Shown one piece after another: positions 36,163 through 44,165 of a stretch of DNA of 64,000 nucleotides. Source of the stretch: Achromobacter sp. MFA1 R4 (GTDB taxonomy: Bacteria; Pseudomonadota; Gammaproteobacteria; Burkholderiales; Burkholderiaceae_B); assembly GCF_900156745.1 (NCBI RefSeq), contig NZ_LT707065.1, forward strand, positions 4,464,001 through 4,528,000, read 5' to 3'. The translations under genes were made by a program, and so were the position numbers. Below the pieces are notes generated by a model. It had not been told where the DNA came from and ran no database searches. It was given only the letters and a program-made list of their open reading frames with translations. Every line of letters begins with the position of its first letter. Within the stretch, counting starts at the first letter, position 1.

Positions 36163-37191
36163 TCAGCGCGCGAGCGCCAGGGTTTCGAACGGCGGGGTGG
36201 CGACCACGCGCCAGGCGTCGCGCTCGCGCACGATGAACAGCGCGGCGAGCGCATGGCGGCGGGCATAGGCCAGCCCCTCGGCCTCGCCCAGCACCGTCAG
36301 CGCGGTGGCCAGCGCGTCGGCCTGCATGCAGACCGGATGCAGCACCGTGACCGACGCCAGGGCATTGCGCACGGGGTGGCCGGTGCGCGGATCGATCGTG
36401 TGGGCGTAGCGCGCATCGCCGTCGCCGGCATGGCGCCGGTAGTCGCCCGACGTGGCGATGCTGCAGTCGGCCAGCGGCAGGGCCAGGGCGTGGGCGTCGC
36501 TGGCGTCGGGTACCTCTATGGCCACGCGCCAGGGCTGCCCGTCCGGGCGCCTGCCGCGGGCGCGCAGTTCGCCGCCCACTTCGACGAGGTAGTCCGTGAT
36601 GCCCAGCGCATCGAGGGCCATCGCGGCGCGGTCCACGCCGTAGCCCTTGGCGATGGAGGACAGGTCCAGGTAAGTGCCGCCGGCCTGGTAGGCGGCCTGG
36701 CGGTCTTCGTCCAGCCGCACGCGCCGCCAGCCGCAGCGGTCGCGGGCGGCCTGGATGGCGGCGGCGGAGGGCGGTTCATGCGCGCGCTGGTGCGGCCCGA
36801 AGCCCCAGGCGTTGACCAGCGGACCCACCGTGGGATCGTAGGCGCCGCCGCAGTCCTCGGCCAGCCGCAGCGCGTGGCGCAGCACATGGAAGAAACCGTC
36901 CGGAAGCGCTTGCCAGCCGGGCCCGGCGCGGTTGTAGCGCGTGATGTCCGAGTCCGCTTCCCAGGTGCTCATCTGCGTGACCACCTCGTCGACCGCGGTC
37001 TGGATGGCCAGCCGCGCCGTCGCTTCGGCGACGCCGGCCGGCAAGGCCATGCGCGCGGACCAGGTCGTGCCCATGGTTGCGCCGGCCAGCGCGGCGGCCT
37101 GCGCGGCCGGGCGCGCAGGCATGGCGCCATAGCCGACGCGCACGGCCGGGGCGGCCGCGCCGCGCGGAGCGTAGGAAGGGGATGTGGCCAC
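36163..37191 (-). CDS. apbE: FAD:protein FMN transferase
   Basis: This 342-residue ApbE protein has MGTTWSARM, the FAD-binding YDPTVGPLVNAWGFG, the LDLSSIAKGYGVDRA block, and the C-terminal TIDPRTGHPVRN. It attaches FMN covalently to a Ser/Thr in a (S/T)GA(S/T) site of partner proteins in the periplasm. The DUF2271 gene of the same operon has such a site (SGAT). No clear signal peptide is visible; the N-terminal 35 residues are Ala-rich and poorly conserved in type, so the start or export route is uncertain. Confidence 0.92.
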   Translation of the reverse strand: MATSPSYAPRGAAAPAVRVGYGAMPARPAAQAAALAGATMGTTWSARMALPAGVAEATARLAIQTAVDEVVTQMSTWEADSDITRYNRAGPGWQALPDGFFHVLRHALRLAEDCGGAYDPTVGPLVNAWGFGPHQRAHEPPSAAAIQAARDRCGWRRVRLDEDRQAAYQAGGTYLDLSSIAKGYGVDRAAMALDALGITDYLVEVGGELRARGRRPDGQPWRVAIEVPDASDAHALALPLADCSIATSGDYRRHAGDGDARYAHTIDPRTGHPVRNALASVTVLHPVCMQADALATALTVLGEAEGLAYARRHALAALFIVRERDAWRVVATPPFETLALAR

Positions 37192-37206
37192 GCGTGCGCC
37201 TGCGGT

Positions 37207-38007
37207 TCAGGGTTGCAGCACTTCCACGGTGCCGGCGTACGACAGGCGGCGTTTCTTGGCCTGCGGCACGCTGACCTTGGCGTCTTCCATGCCGGCCTCG
37301 ATCCAGTACAGGCCGGGCTGCGGCCACTTCACCGAGAACTTGCCGTCCTGGTCGGTCTTGAGCGCGATCTCGCCGACCTTGTCGCGATAGCGGCTGCCGC
37401 CGGGCACGACGTTCACCTCCAGGTCCGCGGCGGGCTTGCCGTCCAGCAGCATCTGGAACGTGGCGGCTTCGTCGGTGAACAGGTCGTTCGGGTGCGTCAC
37501 GGGCGCCAGCTCCAGGCCGCGGCTCACGGGCTTGACGGCCGATGGCTTGCCGGCCGTCACGAAGGTCTCGACGCGGCCCAGGCTCTGCGAGATTTCCAGT
37601 TCGTCCGCCTTGGCGGGCACGGCCTGCGCCAGGCCTTCGGCCTTGCCGAAGTAGCGCTTGTTCTTGCCGTCTTCCTTCCAGCGGGCGAACACGCCGTCGT
37701 TGACCACGGCCACGCGGTAGGTGCCGCTCTGCTTGAGCTGCAGGTCGAACGTGCTGCGCAGCTTGCCGCGGTTGACGTTCTCGGCCTCGGCGGCGGAGCC
37801 GTCCGGCGCGGTCACGGTCAGGCCGTCCAGGCGCAGCGGGGCGTGGTTGAAGTAGAACTTGTCGTTGCCGACGGCGGCATCCACGGTGATCCAGCTATCG
37901 GCGCCCGACAGCACCGTCGAGGACGGCACCATCCAGACGTCATGCGCATGGGCGGCAAAGGGCAGGCTCAGCGCGAGGGCGGCGGCCAGTTTGGCGGCGG
38001 ATTTCAT
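37207..38007 (-). CDS. DUF4198 periplasmic protein
   Basis: This 266-residue exported protein has a signal peptide (MKSAAKLAAALALSLPFAAH) and the DUF4198 start HDVWMVPSSTVLSGA, with a histidine at the mature N-terminus. A C-terminal Ig-like/carboxypeptidase-regulatory-like half (LEVNVVPGGSRYRD, DGKFSVKWPQPGLY) is visible. Such proteins are linked to metal, usually iron, uptake. It lies between DUF2271 and apbE. The exact role is inferred as a metal-handling partner of the flavinylated protein. Confidence 0.88.
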   Translation of the reverse strand: MKSAAKLAAALALSLPFAAHAHDVWMVPSSTVLSGADSWITVDAAVGNDKFYFNHAPLRLDGLTVTAPDGSAAEAENVNRGKLRSTFDLQLKQSGTYRVAVVNDGVFARWKEDGKNKRYFGKAEGLAQAVPAKADELEISQSLGRVETFVTAGKPSAVKPVSRGLELAPVTHPNDLFTDEAATFQMLLDGKPAADLEVNVVPGGSRYRDKVGEIALKTDQDGKFSVKWPQPGLYWIEAGMEDAKVSVPQAKKRRLSYAGTVEVLQP

Positions 38008-38023
38008 CGTTGCGTTCCTAAAG

Positions 38024-38047
38024 GACTGAATGACTGAAGGACTGAAG
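38024..38047. repeat. Three tandem copies of an 8-base unit
   Basis: GACTGAAT GACTGAAG GACTGAAG lie in the 47-base gap between the DUF2271 and DUF4198 genes. This is a small slippage repeat near the DUF4198 start codon; length change could affect translation spacing. Confidence 0.75.
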
Positions 38048-38054
38048 GACGTGA

Positions 38055-38570
38055 TCAGGGTTTGAGGTCGAGCGCGACCGCGCCCAGTTCGTGTTCGCCG
38101 CGCGCCGTCAAGTGCTCGGCCTTTTGCGGCGGCCACTGGAAGGGGATGCGCAGCAGCTCGCGGCCGCCGACTTCGCGCGCCGCTTCCACCACCAGGGCAT
38201 ACTGCCCGGGCTTGAGCTGTGACAGCGGCTTGCTGGCCGCGTCAAAGGACAGCGCGTGCTTGCCCACGGGCTTGGTCGCGCCGCTGACGCCGTCCACCGG
38301 GAATTGCTGGTTGCGTCCGCTGCGGCGCCACCATTGGCGCATGTCCTTGAGCCATTCGGTGCCTTCGTTGTTCTTCTTGGCCACGTCATACCAGACGGCC
38401 AGATCGGTGGCGACGCTCTGGTCGGGGTTCTCGATCCAGATCGCCACGTAGGGGCGGTGGTATTCGGCCACGTCCAGGCGCGGCACCTCGATGGACAGGC
38501 CGATGTCGGCCGCATGGGCCGTCCGGGCGATCAGGCCGGCCAAGAGGGCCGGCAACAGCAGCTTGCGCAT
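38055..38570 (-). CDS. DUF2271 periplasmic protein with flavinylation motif
   Basis: This 171-residue exported protein has a signal peptide (first 20 residues, ending TAHA). The core AIWIENPDQSVATDLAVWYD and WLKDMRQWWRR are typical of DUF2271. The segment DGVSGAT at 93-99 fits the ApbE acceptor pattern Dxx(S/T)GA(S/T), so Thr99 is a predicted covalent FMN site. With the co-transcribed ApbE, flavoreductase and PepSY protein it likely forms a periplasmic electron carrier. Confidence 0.88.
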   Translation of the reverse strand: MRKLLLPALLAGLIARTAHAADIGLSIEVPRLDVAEYHRPYVAIWIENPDQSVATDLAVWYDVAKKNNEGTEWLKDMRQWWRRSGRNQQFPVDGVSGATKPVGKHALSFDAASKPLSQLKPGQYALVVEAAREVGGRELLRIPFQWPPQKAEHLTARGEHELGAVALDLKP

Positions 38571-38597
38571 GGAAATCTCCAGGGCGTATCGATGGAA

Positions 38598-39224
38598 TCA
38601 ATGGATGAACAGCAGGGCCAGCACCAGCGGAATCACCAGGCCCAGCCCCACCATGGGCCAGGTCGCGCTGCGGTTGCCGGCGTGCATCTTGAGCAGCACC
38701 AGTCCGGTCAGCGAAAACACCAGACAGGCGACGGCGAACACGTCCAGGAACCAGCGCCAGGCCAGGCCCGTGTTGCGGCCCTTGTGCAGGTCGTTCAGGT
38801 AGGAAATCCAGCCGCGGTCGGTGCGTTCGTATTCCACGTCGCCGCTGGCGCGGTCGATGGACAGCCAGGCGTCGCCGCCCGCGCGGGGCAGGGAAAGGTA
38901 GACCTCGTCGGGCGACCACTCGGCGGATCTTCCAGCGGTGGAAGCGTCCAGCGCCTCGTCCAGCCACTCGGCCACGGGCGCGGGCAGCGGCGCCTGTTTT
39001 TGCGCGGGCGCCGCGGCAAGCTGGTTCAGGATGGCGTCAGGCAGACGGGCCTGGCGGCTGGTCACCACCGCCTTCGATTCGATGAGCGAGGCATTGTTCA
39101 GGGTGAGCCCCGTCACGGCGAACAGCAGCATCCCCAACAGACAGAGCGCAGAGCTGATCCAGTGCCACTGATGCAGTGTCTTGAGCCAGTAGGCGCGGCG
39201 GCGAGGAACGGATTGGGTGTCCAT
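38598..39224 (-). CDS. PepSY-associated membrane protein
   Basis: This 208-residue membrane protein has three hydrophobic helices: one at the N-terminus after LKTLHQWHWISSALC, and two near the C-terminus around AVACLVFSLTGLVLL and MVGLGLVIPLVLALLF. A periplasmic PepSY-like segment lies between. Histidines in HQWHW and DLHKG may bind haem, as in siderophore-iron reductases. It is first in the five-gene operon, behind a Fur-like site. Transfer of electrons to a ferric ligand is the inferred role. Confidence 0.88.
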   Translation of the reverse strand: MDTQSVPRRRAYWLKTLHQWHWISSALCLLGMLLFAVTGLTLNNASLIESKAVVTSRQARLPDAILNQLAAAPAQKQAPLPAPVAEWLDEALDASTAGRSAEWSPDEVYLSLPRAGGDAWLSIDRASGDVEYERTDRGWISYLNDLHKGRNTGLAWRWFLDVFAVACLVFSLTGLVLLKMHAGNRSATWPMVGLGLVIPLVLALLFIH

Positions 39225-39262
39225 GGGATATCGGTCGGGAAGCGGCGGATTCTAGCATTTAA

Positions 39263-39277
39263 TGAGAATTACTCTTA
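39263..39277 (-). promoter_or_regulatory. Fur-box-like site
   Basis: TGAGAATTACTCTTA agrees with the 7-1-7 Fur consensus TGATAATNATTATCA at 10 of 14 scored positions by hand. It lies 38 bases upstream of the PepSY gene, where a Fur operator is expected for an iron operon. Confidence 0.55.
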
Positions 39278-39424
39278 AAAAAGCCGGGCTGCCGCGCGCG
39301 CGGAAATTTCAATCGATTTCGGGCGAGAACGACGGCCTGGCGCGGCGCCGCGGCGCATGCGGCGTGCGCCGGCATCCTTTCCGGGGCTAAGATAGGCCAC
39401 CCTTTGCAAACACCGGAGGTCGTC

Positions 39425-39979
39425 ATGCTGCAACAGCAAGTGGTGGATCAGATCGGTCGTCATTGGGGATGGGTGGCGCTTCGCGGCGTCGTCGCCATCC
39501 TGTTCGGTTTCATGGCCATGTTCATGCCGGCCATCACCTTGTCGGCGCTGGTGCTGGTGTGGGGCGCGTTTGCGCTGGTGGATGGCGTGCTGGCGCTGAT
39601 CGCGGGGTTTCGCATCCGCGACAACGGCAAGCCGCTTTGGGCGCTGATCGTCGTGGGCCTGCTGGGCGTGGCGGCGGGGATCGTCACCTTCCTGTGGCCC
39701 GGGCTCACCGCGCTGATCCTGCTCTACATCATCGCCGTCTGGGCCGTGGTGGCGGGCGTGTTCCAGATCATCGCCGCCGTGCGCTTTCGCAAGGCCATCC
39801 GCAACGAATGGCTGCTTGGCCTGGCGGGCCTGGTGTCGGTCGCCTTTGGCGCCATGCTCATCATGCAGCCCGGCGCCGGGGCGCTGGCGCTGGTGTGGGT
39901 GATTGGCATCTACGCCGTTTTTTTCGGCATACTCCTGCTGGTCTTTTCCCTGCGTCTCAAACAACACGGCGCCACCTGA
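39425..39979 (+). CDS. HdeD-family membrane protein
   Basis: This 184-residue protein has six hydrophobic segments in three similar pairs, as in the HdeD (DUF308) family; starts of the pairs are seen at GWVALRGVVAILFG, ALIVVGLLGVAAG and WLLGLAGLVSVAFG. HdeD is linked to acid resistance at high cell density in E. coli. The ATG at 39425 follows a GGAGGTC site. Its stop overlaps the crcB start (TGATG). Confidence 0.9.
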   Translation: MLQQQVVDQIGRHWGWVALRGVVAILFGFMAMFMPAITLSALVLVWGAFALVDGVLALIAGFRIRDNGKPLWALIVVGLLGVAAGIVTFLWPGLTALILLYIIAVWAVVAGVFQIIAAVRFRKAIRNEWLLGLAGLVSVAFGAMLIMQPGAGALALVWVIGIYAVFFGILLLVFSLRLKQHGAT

Positions 39980-40377
39980 TGTCCATGTCTGCCTATCAAA
40001 CGCTGGTACCCCTGAATTTCCTGGCCGTGGGCCTGGGCGCGATGCTGGGCGCCTGGTCCCGCTGGCTGCTCGGCCTTTGGCTCAATGTCGGCTCCTGGCC
40101 CTGGGGCACGCTGGCGGTGAATCTGGTGGGCGGCTATCTGATCGGGGTGGCGCTGGCCCTGGTGGCCGGTCATCCCGAATGGCCCGCCTGGGTGCGGCTG
40201 GGGGCGATCACGGGGTTCATGGGCGGACTGACCACGTTCTCCACCTTCTCGGCGGAAACCGTGGCGATGCTGGAACGCGGCGCCTACGCCAGCGCCGTGG
40301 GGTATGCCGGCTTCAGCCTGGCCGGCTCGCTGGCGCTGACGGCGGCGGGCCTGGCCACCGTCAGTCTGCTGCGCTAG
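39979..40377 (+). CDS. crcB: Fluoride ion channel CrcB/FluC
   Basis: This 132-residue protein has four membrane helices and the Fluc signatures GAMLGAWSRW, TLAVNLVGGYLIG and GFMGGLTTFSTFSAE. It exports fluoride as a dual-topology dimer. The ATG shares its A with the TGA stop of the hdeD gene, so translation is coupled. No fluoride riboswitch was recognised upstream. Confidence 0.95.
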   Translation: MSMSAYQTLVPLNFLAVGLGAMLGAWSRWLLGLWLNVGSWPWGTLAVNLVGGYLIGVALALVAGHPEWPAWVRLGAITGFMGGLTTFSTFSAETVAMLERGAYASAVGYAGFSLAGSLALTAAGLATVSLLR

Positions 40378-40387
40378 GCGCTCCAGC

Positions 40388-41176
40388 TCACTTCTCGCCC
40401 TCGGGCGCCGGGGACGCCGCGGGCAGCCAGGTGGGCTGGCCGGGCATGTCGTGCGCCTGCATGTCCATGCGGTATTCGTAGCGGTCGGGGCGGTAGCGGG
40501 CGTGCAGCCATTCGACCGGCCGCCCGGATTCATCGCGCACCACGCGATGCAGACTGAGCAGGGCCGATCCCACCGGCACGTCCAGCAGCTCGGCCACGCC
40601 GGGCTCGGCCAGCACGGCCGACATCGATTGCTCGGCGCGCGCCACGTGCACGCCCAGATCGCGGAAGATGGCCAGCAGCGGCTTGGAACCGAGATCCTCG
40701 CGGCGGATGCGCCGCCCGATGTCGTCCGGCACGAACGTGGTCAGGCAGGAAAACGGCTGCCCTTCGTGGCTGCGCACCCGCACGGCGCGCTGGACGGGGG
40801 CGCCCACCGCCAGCTCCAGCCGCGCCGCCACCTGCGGCGTGGCGGGCGTGGTCTCCAGTTCCAGCAGCCGCACCTGGGTGTGCATCCCCATGCGGGCCAG
40901 ATGCGCCATGAGGGCGTCGATTCCCGCGCCATGCTGCGCGGCGGGAAACTGCGCGGGCTGGGCGGCGAACGTGCCGCGCCCCTGGCGGCGCTCGATCAGC
41001 CCGTCGGCCGCCAGCGCATCCAGCGAGCGTCTGATCGTCAGGCGCGACACGCCGTATTCGGCCGCCAGCGCGTTCTCGCCCGGCATGGCCCTGTCCGGGG
41101 CGAACCCGCCGGCCTCCAGCCGTTGCTTGAGCAGCAGATAGACCTTGTGATAAAGCGGCAATGGGCTGTCGGACAC
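40388..41176 (-). CDS. GntR/HutC-family transcriptional regulator
   Basis: This 262-residue protein has an N-terminal GntR winged helix (PLYHKVYLLLKQRLEAGG, then ENALAAEYGVSRLTIRRSLD) and a UTRA effector domain. The GTG start at 41176 is chosen because AGGAG precedes it at good spacing; an ATG at 41242 in frame would overlap the Bug gene by 41 bases. It follows the Bug gene in one operon, behind a perfect dyad at 42185-42204 that it probably binds. Confidence 0.88.
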   Translation of the reverse strand: MSDSPLPLYHKVYLLLKQRLEAGGFAPDRAMPGENALAAEYGVSRLTIRRSLDALAADGLIERRQGRGTFAAQPAQFPAAQHGAGIDALMAHLARMGMHTQVRLLELETTPATPQVAARLELAVGAPVQRAVRVRSHEGQPFSCLTTFVPDDIGRRIRREDLGSKPLLAIFRDLGVHVARAEQSMSAVLAEPGVAELLDVPVGSALLSLHRVVRDESGRPVEWLHARYRPDRYEYRMDMQAHDMPGQPTWLPAASPAPEGEK

Positions 41177-41201
41177 GGCTTGGGGGCTCCTGGAAGCAAG
41201 G

Positions 41202-42167
41202 TCAGTCGGCCGTCGCGCCGGTGAATTTGACGATCTCGGCATAGCGTTCGATGTCCTGCCGCACGAAAGCGTCCAGTTCTTCCGGACTGCTGCTCACCGC
41301 GCTGGCGGCCTCGCGTTCGAGAAGCTGGCGAAATGCGGGGGTGTCGACCGCCTTGCGCGCCGCGGCATTGAGCGTCGCCAGTTTATCGGCCGGCAGCTTG
41401 GCCGGCCCGAAGAGCGCGAACCACGCATTCGATTCAAAGCCCTTGATCGTGTCGCCGATCGGCGGCACGCCGGGGAACTGGGGCAGCGCCTGCGGGCTGC
41501 TCACGCCCAGCGCCCGCAGCGCGCCGCTCTTGATGTGCGGCAGGGCATTGAGCGAACTGGCGAACATCATGTCCACCTGGCCGCCCAGCAGGTCGGTGAT
41601 GGCGGGCGCCGTGCCCTTGTACGGCACGTTCAGGATATCCAGGCCCGCCATCATCTTCATGCGCTCGCCGGCCATGTGCAGCGAGGACCCGATGGCGCCC
41701 AGCGCCATAGTGTGCTTGCCGGGGCTGGCCTTCACCAGCGACACGAACTCCGGCATGGTGCGGGCCGGGAAGTCCTTGCGTACGACCAGGACGCTGGGCA
41801 CGTTGGCCAGCATGCTGATGGGCGTGAAATCCGCCACGGGATCGAACGGCAGGTTGCGGTACAGCGTGGCGTTGATGGAAAAACTGGTGAAGGTGACCAG
41901 CAGCGTGTTGCCGTCGGGATTGCTCTTGGCGACGTAGTCGGCGGCAATGTTGCCGCCCGCGCCGGGCTTGTTTTCCACCACCACCGGCCGCTTCAAGTCC
42001 ACCGCCATGTGCTGGGCGATGCTGCGGGCGACGGTGTCGGTGGTGCCGCCCGGGGGCGCGCCCACGACCAGCCTGATGGCGTCGCCCTGCGCGAGGGCGG
42101 GGGTAAGGGGCATGGCCAGCGCAGCCAGCAGCGCGCAGCCCGCGGCGATCCGAAGTCGTCCCGACAT
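41202..42167 (-). CDS. Bug-family solute receptor
   Basis: This 321-residue receptor has a signal peptide (first 26 residues, ending PALAQ). The family marks IRLVVGAPPGGTTDTVAR and SNPDGNTLLVT are visible. It is first in a two-gene operon with the GntR regulator, so its ligand or a product may be the regulator's effector. AGGAGACAACC precedes the ATG. No transport partner genes are adjacent. Confidence 0.92.
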   Translation of the reverse strand: MSGRLRIAAGCALLAALAMPLTPALAQGDAIRLVVGAPPGGTTDTVARSIAQHMAVDLKRPVVVENKPGAGGNIAADYVAKSNPDGNTLLVTFTSFSINATLYRNLPFDPVADFTPISMLANVPSVLVVRKDFPARTMPEFVSLVKASPGKHTMALGAIGSSLHMAGERMKMMAGLDILNVPYKGTAPAITDLLGGQVDMMFASSLNALPHIKSGALRALGVSSPQALPQFPGVPPIGDTIKGFESNAWFALFGPAKLPADKLATLNAAARKAVDTPAFRQLLEREAASAVSSSPEELDAFVRQDIERYAEIVKFTGATAD

Positions 42168-42184
42168 GGTTGTCTCCTGATATG

Positions 42185-42204
42185 TTGTATTGAGGACAAT
42201 ACAA
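42185..42204. promoter_or_regulatory. Perfect inverted repeat before the Bug-gntR operon
   Basis: TTGTATTG and CAATACAA are perfect inverted copies with four bases between. The GTAT...ATAC core fits HutC-type GntR sites. It lies 18 bases before the Bug gene start. Confidence 0.6.
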
Positions 42205-42247
42205 GTATAGGGAAGGCGGGCAAAAGGCGATACGCCGGCGGCGCAAA

Positions 42248-43129
42248 TTACCGGGCCGCCGCGGCGTACTGCGCCATGGCGATGTCGCGGAACGCCTGGA
42301 TCAGGGCCAGTCGCGGCGATCCCCGGGACCAGATCAGGCCGAAGCGGCGCGGCTCGCAATGCACGGGCAGCGGCAGCGCCAGCAGGCCCAGCCGTTCAAT
42401 CGCGCCGGTGGTCGACCTGGGCAGGATCGCCACGCCCAGGTCGCGGCTCACCATCATGGCAATGGATTCGATCGCGTTCAGTTCAAAGCGGTCGTGCGGC
42501 GTGATGCCGACGCGCCGCAGATAGTCCTCGACGTGGCGTCCGCTCCAGTCGCTGCGCCGATAGCGGATGAAGGGCTCGCCGGTCAGCAGGCTGTGCGCGT
42601 CGCGGCCTGCATGGCGCGGCGCCGCCGCCAGCACGTAGGTTTCCTCGCGCAGCAGTTGCCAGCCGAGGCTCTTGGACAGGGGGTAGGGGGCTTCAAGCGC
42701 GATGGCCGCATCCAGTTCGCCGCTTTCGATGGCCGGATAGAAGCGCGCCGAATGCCCGGGCTGGATTTCCACGCTGATCAGCGGATGCCGCCGCACCAGG
42801 TGTTCCAGGATGGCGGGCACCATGGAGTTGAGCGCCGTGCTGCCCGCGCCCAGCCGCAGTTCTCCCATCATTTCGTCGGATCGGGCCAGATGCCGGATCT
42901 TTTCGATCCTCTCCAGGACCTCGCGCATGGGGCCGATCAGTTCGGTTGCCTTGGCGGTCAGGTGCACCGTGCGCCCGGCCCGCGCGACCAGGGGTACGCC
43001 CAGTTCCTGCTCCAGCTTGCGCACCTGCTGGGCCACCGCGCCGTGCGTGAGGCCCAGCCGGCGGGCAGCCTGCGCCATGGAGCCGTATTGGGCGACCGCG
43101 GCCAGCGTGTTCAGAAAGTCGGTGTTCAT
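42248..43129 (-). CDS. LysR-family transcriptional regulator
   Basis: This 293-residue LysR protein has a helix-turn-helix at the N-terminus (FLNTLAAVAQYGSMAQAARR, then LGLTHGAVAQQVRKLEQELG) and an effector domain. It is divergent from the five-gene run starting at 43215. A dyad at 43133-43147 directly precedes its start, in the divergent gap of 85 bases, and is the likely site for autoregulation and control of the run. Confidence 0.92.
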   Translation of the reverse strand: MNTDFLNTLAAVAQYGSMAQAARRLGLTHGAVAQQVRKLEQELGVPLVARAGRTVHLTAKATELIGPMREVLERIEKIRHLARSDEMMGELRLGAGSTALNSMVPAILEHLVRRHPLISVEIQPGHSARFYPAIESGELDAAIALEAPYPLSKSLGWQLLREETYVLAAAPRHAGRDAHSLLTGEPFIRYRRSDWSGRHVEDYLRRVGITPHDRFELNAIESIAMMVSRDLGVAILPRSTTGAIERLGLLALPLPVHCEPRRFGLIWSRGSPRLALIQAFRDIAMAQYAAAAR

Positions 43130-43132
43130 GAT

Positions 43133-43147
43133 GATAGATATTCTATC
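43133..43147. promoter_or_regulatory. LysR-type dyad
   Basis: GATAGATATTCTATC has 6-base arms around three central bases and contains the T-N11-A pattern expected of LysR sites. It sits in the gap between the divergent LysR and CitE-like genes. Confidence 0.5.
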
Positions 43148-43214
43148 TTCTTATCGTATGGCGGCTTTCCCCTGGGACGCCTGCTCCGCGACACAATGCG
43201 CCCAGGAGACATCA

Positions 43215-44060
43215 ATGAGAAGCAAGCTTTTTGTTCCGGCATCGCGCCCGGAACTGTTCGATAAAGCCATGGCCAGCGAGGCCGATGCGTTGTCCTTCGA
43301 TCTGGAGGACGCCGTCGCGCCGGCGCGCAAGCAAGCGGCGCGCGACGCTCTGGCCGCGTGGCTCGCCTCGCCCGCCTTCGAGGCCGGGCAGGCTCGACAT
43401 GCCAAGAAAATTATCGTCCGCGTGAACGCCGACGACTCGCCCCATTTTGCCGGCGATTTGCAGGCCCTGGGCGGACTGCCCATCGACATGATCAATCTGC
43501 CCAAGGTCGAGCACGCCGACGCGCTGCAGGCATCGGTCGATCAGGCCATCGCGGCGGGCTTTGCGGGTGAATTCCTGGTCACGGTCGAAACGCCGCGCGC
43601 GCTCGCCCGGGCAGCCGAGCTGGCCGAGGCGCATCCGCGGGTGGCCGGCCTGCAATTGGGGCTGGCCGACCTGTTCGAGCCGCTCGGCGTCGACCGCTAC
43701 CAGCCCGAGACGCTGCGGGCGGTGATGCTGTCGCTGCGCCTGGGCGCGGGTTGCGCCGGCAAGTACGCGATGGACGCCGCCTATGCCCGCGTGGGCGATG
43801 CCGAAGGCTTTCGCGCCGAGTCGCGGCTGGCGCGCTCGCTCGGCTTTCTGGGCAAATCCTGCGTGCATCCCAGCCAGATCGCCATTGCCAACGAGGTGTT
43901 CGGCTTTGACGCCGACGAGGTGGAGCAGGCGCGGCGGATCGTGGCCGCCAGCCGCCGGCACGAGGGCGTGGGCGCCTTTCTGCTGGACGGAAAGATGATC
44001 GATGCCCCCTTCGTGCGCCGTGCCGAGGACGTGCTGCGCGCGGTCGGCGCGGCAGCCTGA
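43215..44060 (+). CDS. CitE-like HpcH/HpaI aldolase (acyl-CoA lyase)
   Basis: This 281-residue TIM-barrel protein has the CitE pattern: RSKLFVPASRPELFDKA at the N-terminus, ALSFDLEDAV with a metal-binding aspartate, VETPRAL, and the C-terminal GKSCVHPSQI. Relatives cleave citryl-CoA, malyl-CoA or citramalyl-CoA. With the CoA-transferase gene that follows, a route that activates a dicarboxylic acid and cleaves its CoA ester is inferred. AGGAGAC precedes the ATG. Confidence 0.88.
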   Translation: MRSKLFVPASRPELFDKAMASEADALSFDLEDAVAPARKQAARDALAAWLASPAFEAGQARHAKKIIVRVNADDSPHFAGDLQALGGLPIDMINLPKVEHADALQASVDQAIAAGFAGEFLVTVETPRALARAAELAEAHPRVAGLQLGLADLFEPLGVDRYQPETLRAVMLSLRLGAGCAGKYAMDAAYARVGDAEGFRAESRLARSLGFLGKSCVHPSQIAIANEVFGFDADEVEQARRIVAASRRHEGVGAFLLDGKMIDAPFVRRAEDVLRAVGAAA

Positions 44061-44165
44061 AACGCGCGGGCTCTGGCGCTGCCTTGCGCGTCAACGGCGC
44101 GACTCAACGTCACGCCGCAACGTCACGCCTCAATATCCCGCCCCAAACAAGTTCAAGTGAATGCC

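Noticed and set aside
36536..37327. Possible second ApbE fragment or frameshift
   Set aside because: The extra frames are shadows; the main ApbE frame is complete with all motifs.
34711..38037. An open plus-strand frame of about 1,100 codons
   Set aside because: It lies opposite three well-recognised minus-strand genes (flavoreductase, ApbE, DUF4198) and its translation is an unstructured Gly/Arg/His-rich shadow typical of high-GC antisense frames.
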